DNA of 64,000 bases from Bacteroidota bacterium (GTDB lineage: Bacteria; Bacteroidota; Ignavibacteria; Kapaibacteriales; Kapaibacteriaceae): positions 92,094 through 156,093 of the forward strand of contig JAFDZT010000004.1 of the NCBI GenBank assembly GCA_018266735.1, in the 5' to 3' direction. Under the pieces are notes generated by a model that worked only from the letters and a program-made list of their open reading frames with translations, was not told the DNA's origin and did not search any database. This document shows positions 55,014 through 61,849 of the stretch, in pieces (position 1 is the first letter of the stretch; the number at the start of each line of letters is the position of its first letter). Position numbers and translations under genes: made by a program.

Positions 55014-56057
55014 ATGCTGTTCCCTTACACATACGTAGACCATCCTTTAGCGAAACTGCATGGCTGGATCGAGCATTTGTTGACGAATGTCTGGTGTAGA
55101 GCCGAGGGAGCCTACTCCGTAACGCTTCTATGTCAGGAACTACAAGACATCGCTGATACAATTCATCACATCGACACGACAAAGCGATCAATCTTCGACG
55201 ACATCAGGGATATTGATGCTTTGATTCAGGCGTTGGACACTACAAAACGTAGTGAATTGGTGACCATGTTCACGGACTCGACAGCAGTGGACGATCTTTG
55301 CCAGGACGTCGGTGATCGCAATCCGTACAGCTATGACGATCTAGTGGTATGGAATGAGGGCGTCGCTGCCAAGTTAAAGGATTTTTTCTACGCTTTGTTC
55401 GATAAGCACATCAAGAATGGACCGATCAAAAGGCAGTTGGGAGACTTGAAGAGCCACGTGGATGTGTTCTGCAAAACAAATAATGAAGGCATTTGTCCAT
55501 TCTGTGGATTGGAGGAGACTAGAGACGAGTACTACACGACGCGCGACCCATACGACCACTACCTCCCACGTCATAAGTATCCGTTCAATTCCGTGAATTT
55601 CAGAAACCTTGCCCCGATGTGCCATACTTGTAATTCGAGCTACAAGACTACGAAAGACCCAATAAGCCGTAACCCTGGAACCCGACAAAAGACTTTCGCG
55701 CCGTTGGATGCGCCTGCGTCGCTCCCGGCGATGAGGGTGGAATTCGACATCTCCAACATTCAACATCTTTCCCCCAATGACATCACACTACTAATCGAAT
55801 CTGCAACCCACCCAGATGAATGTGAAACCTGGCAATGGCTGTTTGGAATCCAAGAGCGCTACAAAGGAAAGTTGTGCAAGAGGCGAGGCGCATACATGTG
55901 GCTTAATACAGTGCTGAAAGACAGCGCGAATTACAACAAGACGCCGCAGGAGCTGCTCTCAGACATCCGAGCCAACACTTCTATAGACCCATTTGTCGAC
56001 GACGGCTTTTTGAAGCTTGCAGCCCTCGCAGCCTTTCACGATGTTGGATTGTTGTAG
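55014..56057 (+). CDS. HNH endonuclease-domain protein partnered with the AAA ATPase
   Basis: 347 aa; ATG at 55014 is 4 bp after the ATPase stop (an upstream in-frame start inside the ATPase gene is unlikely). N-terminal half is helical. The HNH domain runs CPFCGLEETRDE (about 161), DPYDHYLPRHKYP (about 180-190, catalytic His region), then FRNLAPMCHTCNSSYKTTKD (about 196-215); the two CxxC pairs are zinc ligands. The C-terminal third is of unknown fold. By position and composition it matches PtuB-type nucleases that work with PtuA-like ATPases. Last gene of the five-gene operon. Confidence 0.85.
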   Translation: MLFPYTYVDHPLAKLHGWIEHLLTNVWCRAEGAYSVTLLCQELQDIADTIHHIDTTKRSIFDDIRDIDALIQALDTTKRSELVTMFTDSTAVDDLCQDVGDRNPYSYDDLVVWNEGVAAKLKDFFYALFDKHIKNGPIKRQLGDLKSHVDVFCKTNNEGICPFCGLEETRDEYYTTRDPYDHYLPRHKYPFNSVNFRNLAPMCHTCNSSYKTTKDPISRNPGTRQKTFAPLDAPASLPAMRVEFDISNIQHLSPNDITLLIESATHPDECETWQWLFGIQERYKGKLCKRRGAYMWLNTVLKDSANYNKTPQELLSDIRANTSIDPFVDDGFLKLAALAAFHDVGLL

Positions 56058-56097
56058 TGTCATTACAGCCCTTACCAAAACGAAGAATTGGTTGGTT

Positions 56098-56197
56098 ATT
56101 CCGCGCAATGTGACCACCATAATCCGCATAACAGTGGCCATCTGATTTCGCCTTCCAACGCATAAACAACTGGAATCTAGGTTGCGCTTAGAAGAAT
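56098..56197. mobile_element. IS21-type left-end remnant at the right edge of the restriction module
   Basis: ATTCCGCGCAATGTGACC... (56098-56120) and AATCCGCATAACAGTGGCC... (56121-56143) are 23-bp direct units; a third begins GATTTCGCC. AATCTAG (56174) lies 53 bp after the start of unit two, exactly as at 23990/24043, followed by GCTTAGAAGAAT (56186-56197). An ATG follows (56197-56199) as istA would start, but the frame ends after about 26 codons with no istA similarity seen. Confidence 0.5.
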
Positions 56198-56253
56198 GAC
56201 ACAGACAATTTCTGCCCGGCCGTGCGTTCGTTTTCTCCAGCAACCAAGTTGCA

Positions 56254-57684
56254 CTAGGTTGCTATTGAATCCTCCGATTTATAAGTCGTGTTCAATATTC
56301 TGTCAACTTCTTCTTTTGGGAATCCGATCACCTCTAGTAAGTGAGCCTCTACGAGCAGCCTAAGTGCTATTAGCGTTTTAACGAAATATTGCCAACCAAG
56401 CGAGACGCCAGTATCTGGTTTATCAAGAACATGAATGAAGTTGTCTCTGGAGGCTACGACATATGATATCCATGCCTCTGGATCGGGATTCGGTATCCAG
56501 GTTTGCACAAAGTCATCAGTACGTCGCAGTAGAATCTCACGCAGTTGCTCCCGCAATGTCCACCTATTTGCTAGTTGTAGTTTATCACGCATGGCCTCGG
56601 CTAGACCACCGGTATTGGTGTTTTGCACTATAAAAGGATAGATCACATCGTTTAAGAGTTTACGATATTCTCCCGGAGAAAGAAATCTAACGCGATCATT
56701 GTCCTTACCATAGAACCCCTCCAAAGACTGGACATAGGTGAAAAATTCATGATCGATATAGGTGGCTCTCTTTCGTGATGCTATTGCAAAGTAGAGATGA
56801 TATGCCGTCTCATACTTTGTTGCTGCGTCGTACCATGATTTGAGAGTTACTTGAAAGGTATCCTCGATATGCTTGAGTGTAAAGTAATTTCTTCCTCCTT
56901 GCCCATACATTCTCTTTTCCGAACTAGCCTTAACCGCACTGTTTAGTCCAAGTACTATAATCCTGTTGTCCTCATTACCTGGCGCGGTGTTTAACTCTAG
57001 GTCCGATAGAACTTTCGCGGAGTAAGAATCAAACCCAGACATGATGCGTGTTGAGAATGAAATGAAATCACAAAACACCTTCATTAACCTGAAGCACTTC
57101 TCTATTGTTGTTGGTGATGTAAACGTAATGCGACAATGACAGGAGTGCTCTACTGGACATGAGTCGTCGAAAGTGTGGGAAGCCCATCGAACGTATTCCA
57201 GAGAGAGCTTACACTCATCGTCGATCTCACAAGTCATAGACTCGCGGTTAACTGGTATTCTTGCCAGCCAGGCCGTTTTGTCTTCTGCTAGTGAAAAGTC
57301 GATTCCTTCATCGCTCGACGCCCATTCATTCAGTCCAGTTGGTGTGAAGAATATCTCGCTGATCTGTGGATCGTGATTGGGAACATGTACGCCTGCGAAT
57401 GCAAGATTTGAATGGAGTTCTACGACCTGATAACTCTTCTCCAAGGGTTCTAGTTGTCCTGAGAAGGAAACGTCGGTAAGCGTATATAAGCCATTCCTGG
57501 TATCGCGCCCATAAACCAAAGGAGCACCTTGCTTCCAGTTCACAACTGAATCGAACATTCCTAGAATATGAACGACAACTGTCTTGCCGCTACTGAAACT
57601 GACGTACCCAGGGACTTTGTCATCCGGGAAGTCAGGCAACCACCACCAGGCAAAGATCTGCTCGTCAAACTTAATTCTAATCAT
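56254..57684 (-). CDS. ApeA-like HEPN anti-phage protein
   Basis: 476 aa, soluble. The N-terminal half matches, from memory, the ApeA N-terminal domain: FAWWWLPDFPDDKVPGYVSF, then a beta-rich region with GKTVVVHILGMFDS and LYTLTDVSFSG. The C-terminal half is helical, with the motif RDNFIH (about residue 411-416), the Rx4H ribonuclease signature of HEPN domains with the usual polar residue after Arg. ApeA proteins abort phage infection through HEPN RNase activity. Convergent with the restriction operon; the last gene before the right attachment site. Sequence is AT-richer than the core. Confidence 0.72.
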   Translation of the reverse strand: MIRIKFDEQIFAWWWLPDFPDDKVPGYVSFSSGKTVVVHILGMFDSVVNWKQGAPLVYGRDTRNGLYTLTDVSFSGQLEPLEKSYQVVELHSNLAFAGVHVPNHDPQISEIFFTPTGLNEWASSDEGIDFSLAEDKTAWLARIPVNRESMTCEIDDECKLSLEYVRWASHTFDDSCPVEHSCHCRITFTSPTTIEKCFRLMKVFCDFISFSTRIMSGFDSYSAKVLSDLELNTAPGNEDNRIIVLGLNSAVKASSEKRMYGQGGRNYFTLKHIEDTFQVTLKSWYDAATKYETAYHLYFAIASRKRATYIDHEFFTYVQSLEGFYGKDNDRVRFLSPGEYRKLLNDVIYPFIVQNTNTGGLAEAMRDKLQLANRWTLREQLREILLRRTDDFVQTWIPNPDPEAWISYVVASRDNFIHVLDKPDTGVSLGWQYFVKTLIALRLLVEAHLLEVIGFPKEEVDRILNTTYKSEDSIAT

Positions 57685-58137
57685 AGTACGCTCAGATTAG
57701 GCGTTCCAAGTAACATGATATTCAATAGTTGTGCAACCCTGACCACTTTGCGTCATGATACCTCGCTAATGACAATTTCCAAGTAGCATCGGACTTCGAA
57801 GAACGAATGGGACCTGTTAAGCTAGACACTTTGCTGTTGATACTAGCGTAGAGTCTGCTTTGAAATGTGGTGTTCTGTCTGAGTGGTTTTTCCACATCTC
57901 AAGTCCTGCGCCATACGTTCAGATTGCAGTTCAAACTGAATGGCACCTAATGTTATCCCTGAAAGACCATTTCTCCAAACATATTGCGGATAAAACACAG
58001 GGTTTCCTCGCTAGTGCGTCGAAGGCATTCTTGCAACATCCTTACCTTTCCATTCCTGTCAACAATACGCGATCATAGTGAGTCGATTGGTTTCAGAACC
58101 TATTATCAAGCAGCATTTCTTTCAACCCCACTCCCTG

Positions 58138-58159
58138 CCGTCAGCACCACCGTCAGCAG
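58138..58159. repeat. Right-end pair of CCGTCAGCA sites
   Basis: CCGTCAGCAC at 58138 and CCGTCAGCAG at 58150, 12 bp apart in direct orientation, the same spacing as the pair at 20917/20929 near the integrase. They lie 61-82 bp inside the right attachment core, fitting integrase arm sites. Confidence 0.7.
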
Positions 58160-58214
58160 CAAGCACGGCTTTCTTCGTATCTCGTAGTATATCAATACCT
58201 TAGAGAATGCTTGC

Positions 58215-58233
58215 CGAGCCCTCTCGAGGCCGC
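58215..58233. other. Right attachment site (imperfect copy of the tRNA-Arg 3' end)
   Basis: CGAGCCCTCTCGAGGCCGC differs from the tRNA copy 20775-20793 at two positions. The rest of the tRNA is absent, so this is a boundary repeat and not a second tRNA gene. Confidence 0.7.
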
Positions 58234-58240
58234 AAGAGAA

Positions 58241-58301
58241 CTTCGTGCGACACTTTGTGCGACACTAGCGTGCGACACTTCGTGGGACACTTCGTGGGTT
58301 A
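58241..58301. repeat. Five tandem 12-13-bp units of the form CTTCGTGCGACA
   Basis: Units at 58241, 58253, 58265, 58278 and 58290, with the GTGCGACA or GTGGGACA core. Immediately outside the right attachment site; similar GTGxGACAC runs flank some integrase sites, so these may be arm sites of another element. Confidence 0.6.
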
Positions 58302-58465
58302 CGCATTTCCGTCGGAAAAACGTCAGCAATACCGACAGCAGCCTGAACGTAGTGAGATTGGAGTTTCCGGGCACATTTGTGCGGATGGGAAGTGGCCAAC
58401 ACGAACGGAATCTCCGCAGCACACCATCTGCCCCGCAATGCATATTGCATCGTGGTCATCTTCCC

Positions 58466-59155
58466 TCACTTCACACTGATCACGTAGGTTGGTACGTGCG
58501 TGAGTCGTTGGTAGTAGCAAGTTCGCGCATCATACCTTGAACTGTTCACAACCGGTGTGATCGATACGGTGCGTAGGATCGTGGCGCCGGGCTCGATGTC
58601 GACGTAGACGGTTTGTTGCGCCTCAAGGTCGAGGCGGTATCGATCGACCGAGGTGGATCGGCCATAGTGGGACACGGGGATGTTGACCCCGATGAGACTG
58701 ATACTGCCGATGGTACCGGCACGATAGGCCAAGGGATAGAGCCAGTTCTTCTCACGTCCGCGATCAAAAAGCACCATGGAATCACTCCCCACACGCACGT
58801 CTCGCACCACGTCGTTCGAGATCACGAACGACTGTCCGATAGCGTTGATCTCATGGTACCAGATCTCGGGAAGGATAACACGAAACATGTCTGTCGATGC
58901 TCGATCACCTTGCACGATCGTCACATCGGCACTGTCCACGTCCGTACCGCGGAAACCGGAGTCCCACACAAGGGCTTCCTCCGTCGACGAAACGGTGCGC
59001 GTCGACATCTCATAGAACAATCGATCGTTCTGTTGGAACGAGAGGTATCCACGAACACTGTTCATGGGTTCGACAAAGGCATCTACCGATGTGGAGAGTT
59101 CGCACCCGTTGCAAAGCAGACAGAGGGCAATGAAGACGAGAATGTTATAGCGCAT
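58466..59155 (-). CDS. Lipoprotein of unknown function, 229 aa
   Basis: ATG at 59155 is chosen for GGAG 6 nt upstream and an immediate lipoprotein signal (MRYNILVFIALCLLCNGC); a GTG-type extension of 18 codons further up lacks both. The mature protein is beta-rich (FQQNDRLFYEMSTRTVSSTE, DVTIVQGDRASTDMFRVILP, YRLDLEAQQTVYVDIEPG). No family recognised. Overlaps the stop of the upstream gene by 11 bp, so it is the second gene of a coupled pair. Confidence 0.75.
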   Translation of the reverse strand: MRYNILVFIALCLLCNGCELSTSVDAFVEPMNSVRGYLSFQQNDRLFYEMSTRTVSSTEEALVWDSGFRGTDVDSADVTIVQGDRASTDMFRVILPEIWYHEINAIGQSFVISNDVVRDVRVGSDSMVLFDRGREKNWLYPLAYRAGTIGSISLIGVNIPVSHYGRSTSVDRYRLDLEAQQTVYVDIEPGATILRTVSITPVVNSSRYDARTCYYQRLTHVPTYVISVK

Positions 59156-60590
59156 ACGACACTCCGATCCCACCTGCGAACAGCAGGGCAACGCCTGTTG
59201 GGTAATCAACGTTCATTTGGAAGACCCCGGTAACACCCTGATACTGGACTTGGATCGACTGCGTCGATATCGGCGTATATCGTGCGGCGGCGAGGAGCGA
59301 GAGCGACCATTGACGACTTAACCGTATGGACGGTGTCACATCGAGCTCAATGATCGGACGGAATCCGATCGTTGTTGCTGTGGCATTGATCGTCGCATCA
59401 TCACCGATCGCATTATACAACGAGGGATGGGCACGGGCCGTGTAGGCATTTTGATAGAACTCCAACCCTGCGCAGAGACCGATCGAACAGGAGAACCGAC
59501 GATATCCTGCTTCGTCGAACCGCGAGAGGACAAGCGCCGCGCCACCGAGAAGATCGAGCATGTAGGTCGTCGACTCTCGCGCATTCCACGATGTTTGCGA
59601 GACCGTGGCCTTTACCATCCCAATGTTCACACCTGCGATCGCATCGAACGATTCGTTGAGCGTGACGGCATACCGTCCGCTCACTCCACCACCGAGCACC
59701 ACACTATCCGATTGTTGGACGACCTCGGAACGAACAATTCGATTTCGATTCACTTCGCTCAACGTCATGCGTGGTGCCTCTGCACCAAGTCCGTAATGCA
59801 CAAAGGGGAGCCCGCGGACGACCGTGCGATCCTGCAATGGAACGGAAGGGATCGACACCACCGAATCATCTGCGATGCTTGTCATCAATGGATCGCGCGT
59901 GATCTCCGGGAGTACCGTGGTCACGTACAGTGGCTCGATGGAACATCGGTCACGAAGGATCTGCACAAGTTGCCGTGCATCGCCTTGAAGAGGGATGCGT
60001 GCGACGGTATCCGATGAGGGAAAACCAATGCCGGACACTGCGACGATATCCTTCACCGCAAGAAGGAACAACGTCGCACCATTCGGTTTCTCCGGATCGA
60101 ATGCACCACCGGCCAGATACACCGTGTCTCGTGTGACGGCCAACAACATCTCACTTCGGATCTCGCCATTCCTCATCACGAAGTGCGCAGAATCGCGATC
60201 TCCGATCCGTAGGATCGGTTCGAGCGCCCCTTTGATGGCTGGCATCAGCACCTCCAGTGAGTCGGAACCATCACTGCCGGCGAACATCTCGTACCGTTGC
60301 AAGTACGCGAGATACTGTTGAACCGGATATCGGAGACTCAAGCCAAGCGTGTCACCCTGCAGATCGATGAATCGATACTTCACGGTATCTGCATTGCTCA
60401 TGATGAGTACCCGTGCCGTCGTATCACCACGATCAACGTTGAAGTACGACAGCACGCCTTTCTCACCTGTACGGATCATGGCATTGCGACGCTGCCCGTC
60501 GATGGCGATCGATCTGGATGTATGTTGAGCAAGAACTGGCTGGAATGAAGCGGCAACAAGCGTGAGCACGAGCACTGAGATACGGAGCAT
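59145..60590 (-). CDS. Exported protein with probable outer-membrane beta-barrel C-terminus, 481 aa
   Basis: Signal peptide (LVLTLVAASFQPVLAQ). The N-terminal half is beta-rich and Asp-rich (RGDTTARVLIMSNADTVKYR, FVMRNGEIRSEMLLAVTRDT). From about residue 300 alternating-polarity strands with aromatic ends appear (GRYAVTLNESFDAIAGVNIG, WSLSLLAAARYTPISTQSIQ), ending GVALLFAGGIGVSYAL, as in small outer-membrane barrels. No family recognised. A TAGCTTTG promoter element lies 27 bp upstream; the lipoprotein gene follows with an overlap. Confidence 0.75.
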   Translation of the reverse strand: MLRISVLVLTLVAASFQPVLAQHTSRSIAIDGQRRNAMIRTGEKGVLSYFNVDRGDTTARVLIMSNADTVKYRFIDLQGDTLGLSLRYPVQQYLAYLQRYEMFAGSDGSDSLEVLMPAIKGALEPILRIGDRDSAHFVMRNGEIRSEMLLAVTRDTVYLAGGAFDPEKPNGATLFLLAVKDIVAVSGIGFPSSDTVARIPLQGDARQLVQILRDRCSIEPLYVTTVLPEITRDPLMTSIADDSVVSIPSVPLQDRTVVRGLPFVHYGLGAEAPRMTLSEVNRNRIVRSEVVQQSDSVVLGGGVSGRYAVTLNESFDAIAGVNIGMVKATVSQTSWNARESTTYMLDLLGGAALVLSRFDEAGYRRFSCSIGLCAGLEFYQNAYTARAHPSLYNAIGDDATINATATTIGFRPIIELDVTPSIRLSRQWSLSLLAAARYTPISTQSIQVQYQGVTGVFQMNVDYPTGVALLFAGGIGVSYAL

Positions 60591-60616
60591 CTATACCTTC
60601 CCTCATGGATGATGGA

Positions 60617-60624
60617 CAAAGCTA
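60617..60624 (-). promoter_or_regulatory. Promoter -7 element TAGCTTTG
   Basis: Exact TAnnTTTG on the minus strand, 27 bp upstream of the ATG of the 481-aa protein. No clear -33 element. Confidence 0.5.
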
Positions 60625-60656
60625 CGAGAAATTCGGTCCGCGCTCGTGGAACCAAC

Positions 60657-61424
60657 TCAAAGCCGCACACCCACAACAAGCGAACAACCGTAGTTGAGAC
60701 GCTCTGTGGTCGTATGGTTCACATACACCGTCGTCAACGGAAGATGCACGTAGGGCTGCAAGGTGAAGACCATTGGGAAGGTGGCAAGGTCTGCCAACAC
60801 GGAATAGCTCACTGCCGCGCCGACATCGAAGAGCACCTGATGATGACCATCCGTTGGGATGCGCTCGACGATGACCGTTCTCCCGCTATCCAGCACTTCG
60901 GCTGTTGGCCACCCTTCCGCCCCGCCGAACGGATGCTCGGTCGTCATGAGATGCGTCGTCTCCGCCGCATAGACATAGCCCATCCGACCAAGGAGCTGCA
61001 CACCAACGCCCGCCACCTCTGCGCCGATCCCCACGCGAAGTAGTGCAGAACGACGCGTCATTGCAAGCTGTGCATCGGTAACTGAAGACTTGATGGAGCC
61101 ATCGGTGGGATCGATGTATGGAAGGGCTTCTACCGGTGTTGACGTGTTCATGCTGGCCACTTGCAGACCGAACGCTCCGCTCACAAGCCAGTGCACACCC
61201 GCACTGTCACCCCATCGCATCTGCGATGCAAGCGACACCGGCACGTACGTTGGACCATTCACATCCGGGAATGTCGACGTCCCCCCACCCGCCGGGATAG
61301 ACGTGGAATACAACGACCGCCCATACCCCACTTCAACACCAACCACAGCATTGGATTGTGCACTCACCTCGCAAACACTCAGCACAACCACTACGATCAT
61401 GACCGTTTGTATACACGTGATCAT
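60657..61424 (-). CDS. Outer-membrane beta-barrel-like protein, 255 aa
   Basis: GGAGGAGGAC directly upstream supports the ATG at 61424. Signal peptide MITCIQTVMIVVVVLSVCEV. The mature protein shows the strand pattern of small outer-membrane barrels (AVVGVEVGYGRSLYSTSI, VHWLVSGAFGLQVASMNTST, GVGVQLLGRMGYVYAAETTH, YGCSLVVGVRL at the C-terminus). No family recognised beyond that. A run of 11-bp repeats lies just upstream of its ribosome site. Confidence 0.75.
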   Translation of the reverse strand: MITCIQTVMIVVVVLSVCEVSAQSNAVVGVEVGYGRSLYSTSIPAGGGTSTFPDVNGPTYVPVSLASQMRWGDSAGVHWLVSGAFGLQVASMNTSTPVEALPYIDPTDGSIKSSVTDAQLAMTRRSALLRVGIGAEVAGVGVQLLGRMGYVYAAETTHLMTTEHPFGGAEGWPTAEVLDSGRTVIVERIPTDGHHQVLFDVGAAVSYSVLADLATFPMVFTLQPYVHLPLTTVYVNHTTTERLNYGCSLVVGVRL

Positions 61425-61465
61425 GTCCTCCTCCTCATTACCTCTCTCTTACTTCTCTCTTATAC

Positions 61466-61550
61466 TTCTCTTTTCCTTCTCTTTTCCTTCTCTTTTCCTT
61501 CTCTTTTCCTTCTCTTTTCCTTCTCTTTTCCTTCTCTTTTCCTTCTCTTT
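61466..61550. repeat. Tandem 11-bp units TTCTCTTTTCC, seven and a partial copy
   Basis: Exact 11-bp register from 61466 (61477, 61488, 61499, 61510, 61521, 61532, partial 61543). Pure polypyrimidine on the plus strand, 42 bp upstream of the 255-aa barrel gene start. The absence of mismatches suggests recent copy-number change. Confidence 0.95.
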
Positions 61551-61551
61551 G

Positions 61552-61584
61552 CACTCGTCACTCGTCACTTGTCACTTGTCACTC
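61552..61584. repeat. 7-bp repeat (ACTCGTC/ACTTGTC), copy 1
   Basis: About four and a half units following directly on the 11-bp array. It overlaps the 3' end of the DUF2132 gene and supplies its final codons and stop. Related arrays: 61817-61847 and 62951-63013. Confidence 0.85.
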
Positions 61585-61786
61585 TCCAAAGTTCCTCCAC
61601 CTTCTCCCTTGCCCATGGCGTCTTCCGCAGGAACTTCAAGCTTGACGTGATCGATGGGTCGAACATGAAGCAGCGCACGGGAATGCGTCGCGCCATCTCT
61701 TCCCACCCCATGCGGGCAACAAGCTCTTCAAGAATGGACTTCAGGGTTTTCCCGTGCAAGGGATCGTTGGATGGTTGCATGGGCAT
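61565..61786 (-). CDS. VF530/DUF2132 family small protein
   Basis: 73 aa. The sequence DPLHGKTLKSILEELVARMG, WEEMARRIPVRCFMFDPSIT and SSLKFLRKTPWAREKVEELW is the family's full signature; structural work on VF530 suggested a DNA-binding-like helical fold, with no defined role. The last residues (RVTSDK) and stop lie in the 7-bp repeat array, so the natural C-terminus has probably been replaced or extended by the repeat. ATG at 61780 is an alternative start. Confidence 0.87.
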   Translation of the reverse strand: MPMQPSNDPLHGKTLKSILEELVARMGWEEMARRIPVRCFMFDPSITSSLKFLRKTPWAREKVEELWRVTSDK

Positions 61787-61816
61787 AATCTACGCACACT
61801 ACGTCGATATGACAGA

Positions 61817-61847
61817 CTCACTCGTCACTCGTCACTTGTCACTCGTA
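61817..61847. repeat. 7-bp repeat (ACTCGTC/ACTTGTC), copy 2
   Basis: Four units just downstream of the stop of the intradiol-dioxygenase-like gene (61850) and upstream of the DUF2132 gene. Confidence 0.85.
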
Positions 61848-61849
61848 AC

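Larger units (their letters stand above)
20780..58231. mobile_element. Integrative genomic island at the 3' end of tRNA-Arg (about 37.4 kb)
   Basis: Bounded on the left by the tRNA-Arg 3' end (CCTCTCGAGGCC at 20780-20791) and on the right by the same 12 bases at 58220-58231, within a longer 17/19 match. A tyrosine integrase starts 195 bp inside the left edge, and CCGTCAGCA-type sites lie close to both ends. Cargo: a secreted RHS operon (24201-45247), a type I restriction operon with AAA/HNH partners (47193-56057) and an ApeA-like gene (56254-57684). No conjugation, replication or phage structural genes are seen, so it is a non-self-transmissible or mobilisable island rather than a complete conjugative element or phage. 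Confidence 0.75.
57685..58465. other. Right end of the island: gene-free, carries attachment-site elements
   Basis: No convincing gene. Contains the CCGTCAGCA pair (58138-58159), the tRNA-like right attachment site (58215-58233), tandem 12-bp units (58241-58301) and a further CGTCAGCAAT-type copy at 58321-58341. Open frames here lack ribosome sites and recognisable domains. Confidence 0.6.

Noticed and set aside
56197..56274. Start of an istA transposase gene after the IS21-type end
   Set aside because: ATG is in the expected place but the frame shows no transposase similarity and soon meets the end of the next gene.
20780..58231. Prophage or complete conjugative element
   Set aside because: No capsid, terminase, tail, relaxase, coupling protein or T4SS genes are seen; only integrase and cargo.
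58211..58540. 109-codon frame across the right attachment site
   Set aside because: Runs through attachment and 12-bp repeats, which explain its repetitive TSWDTSW sequence.
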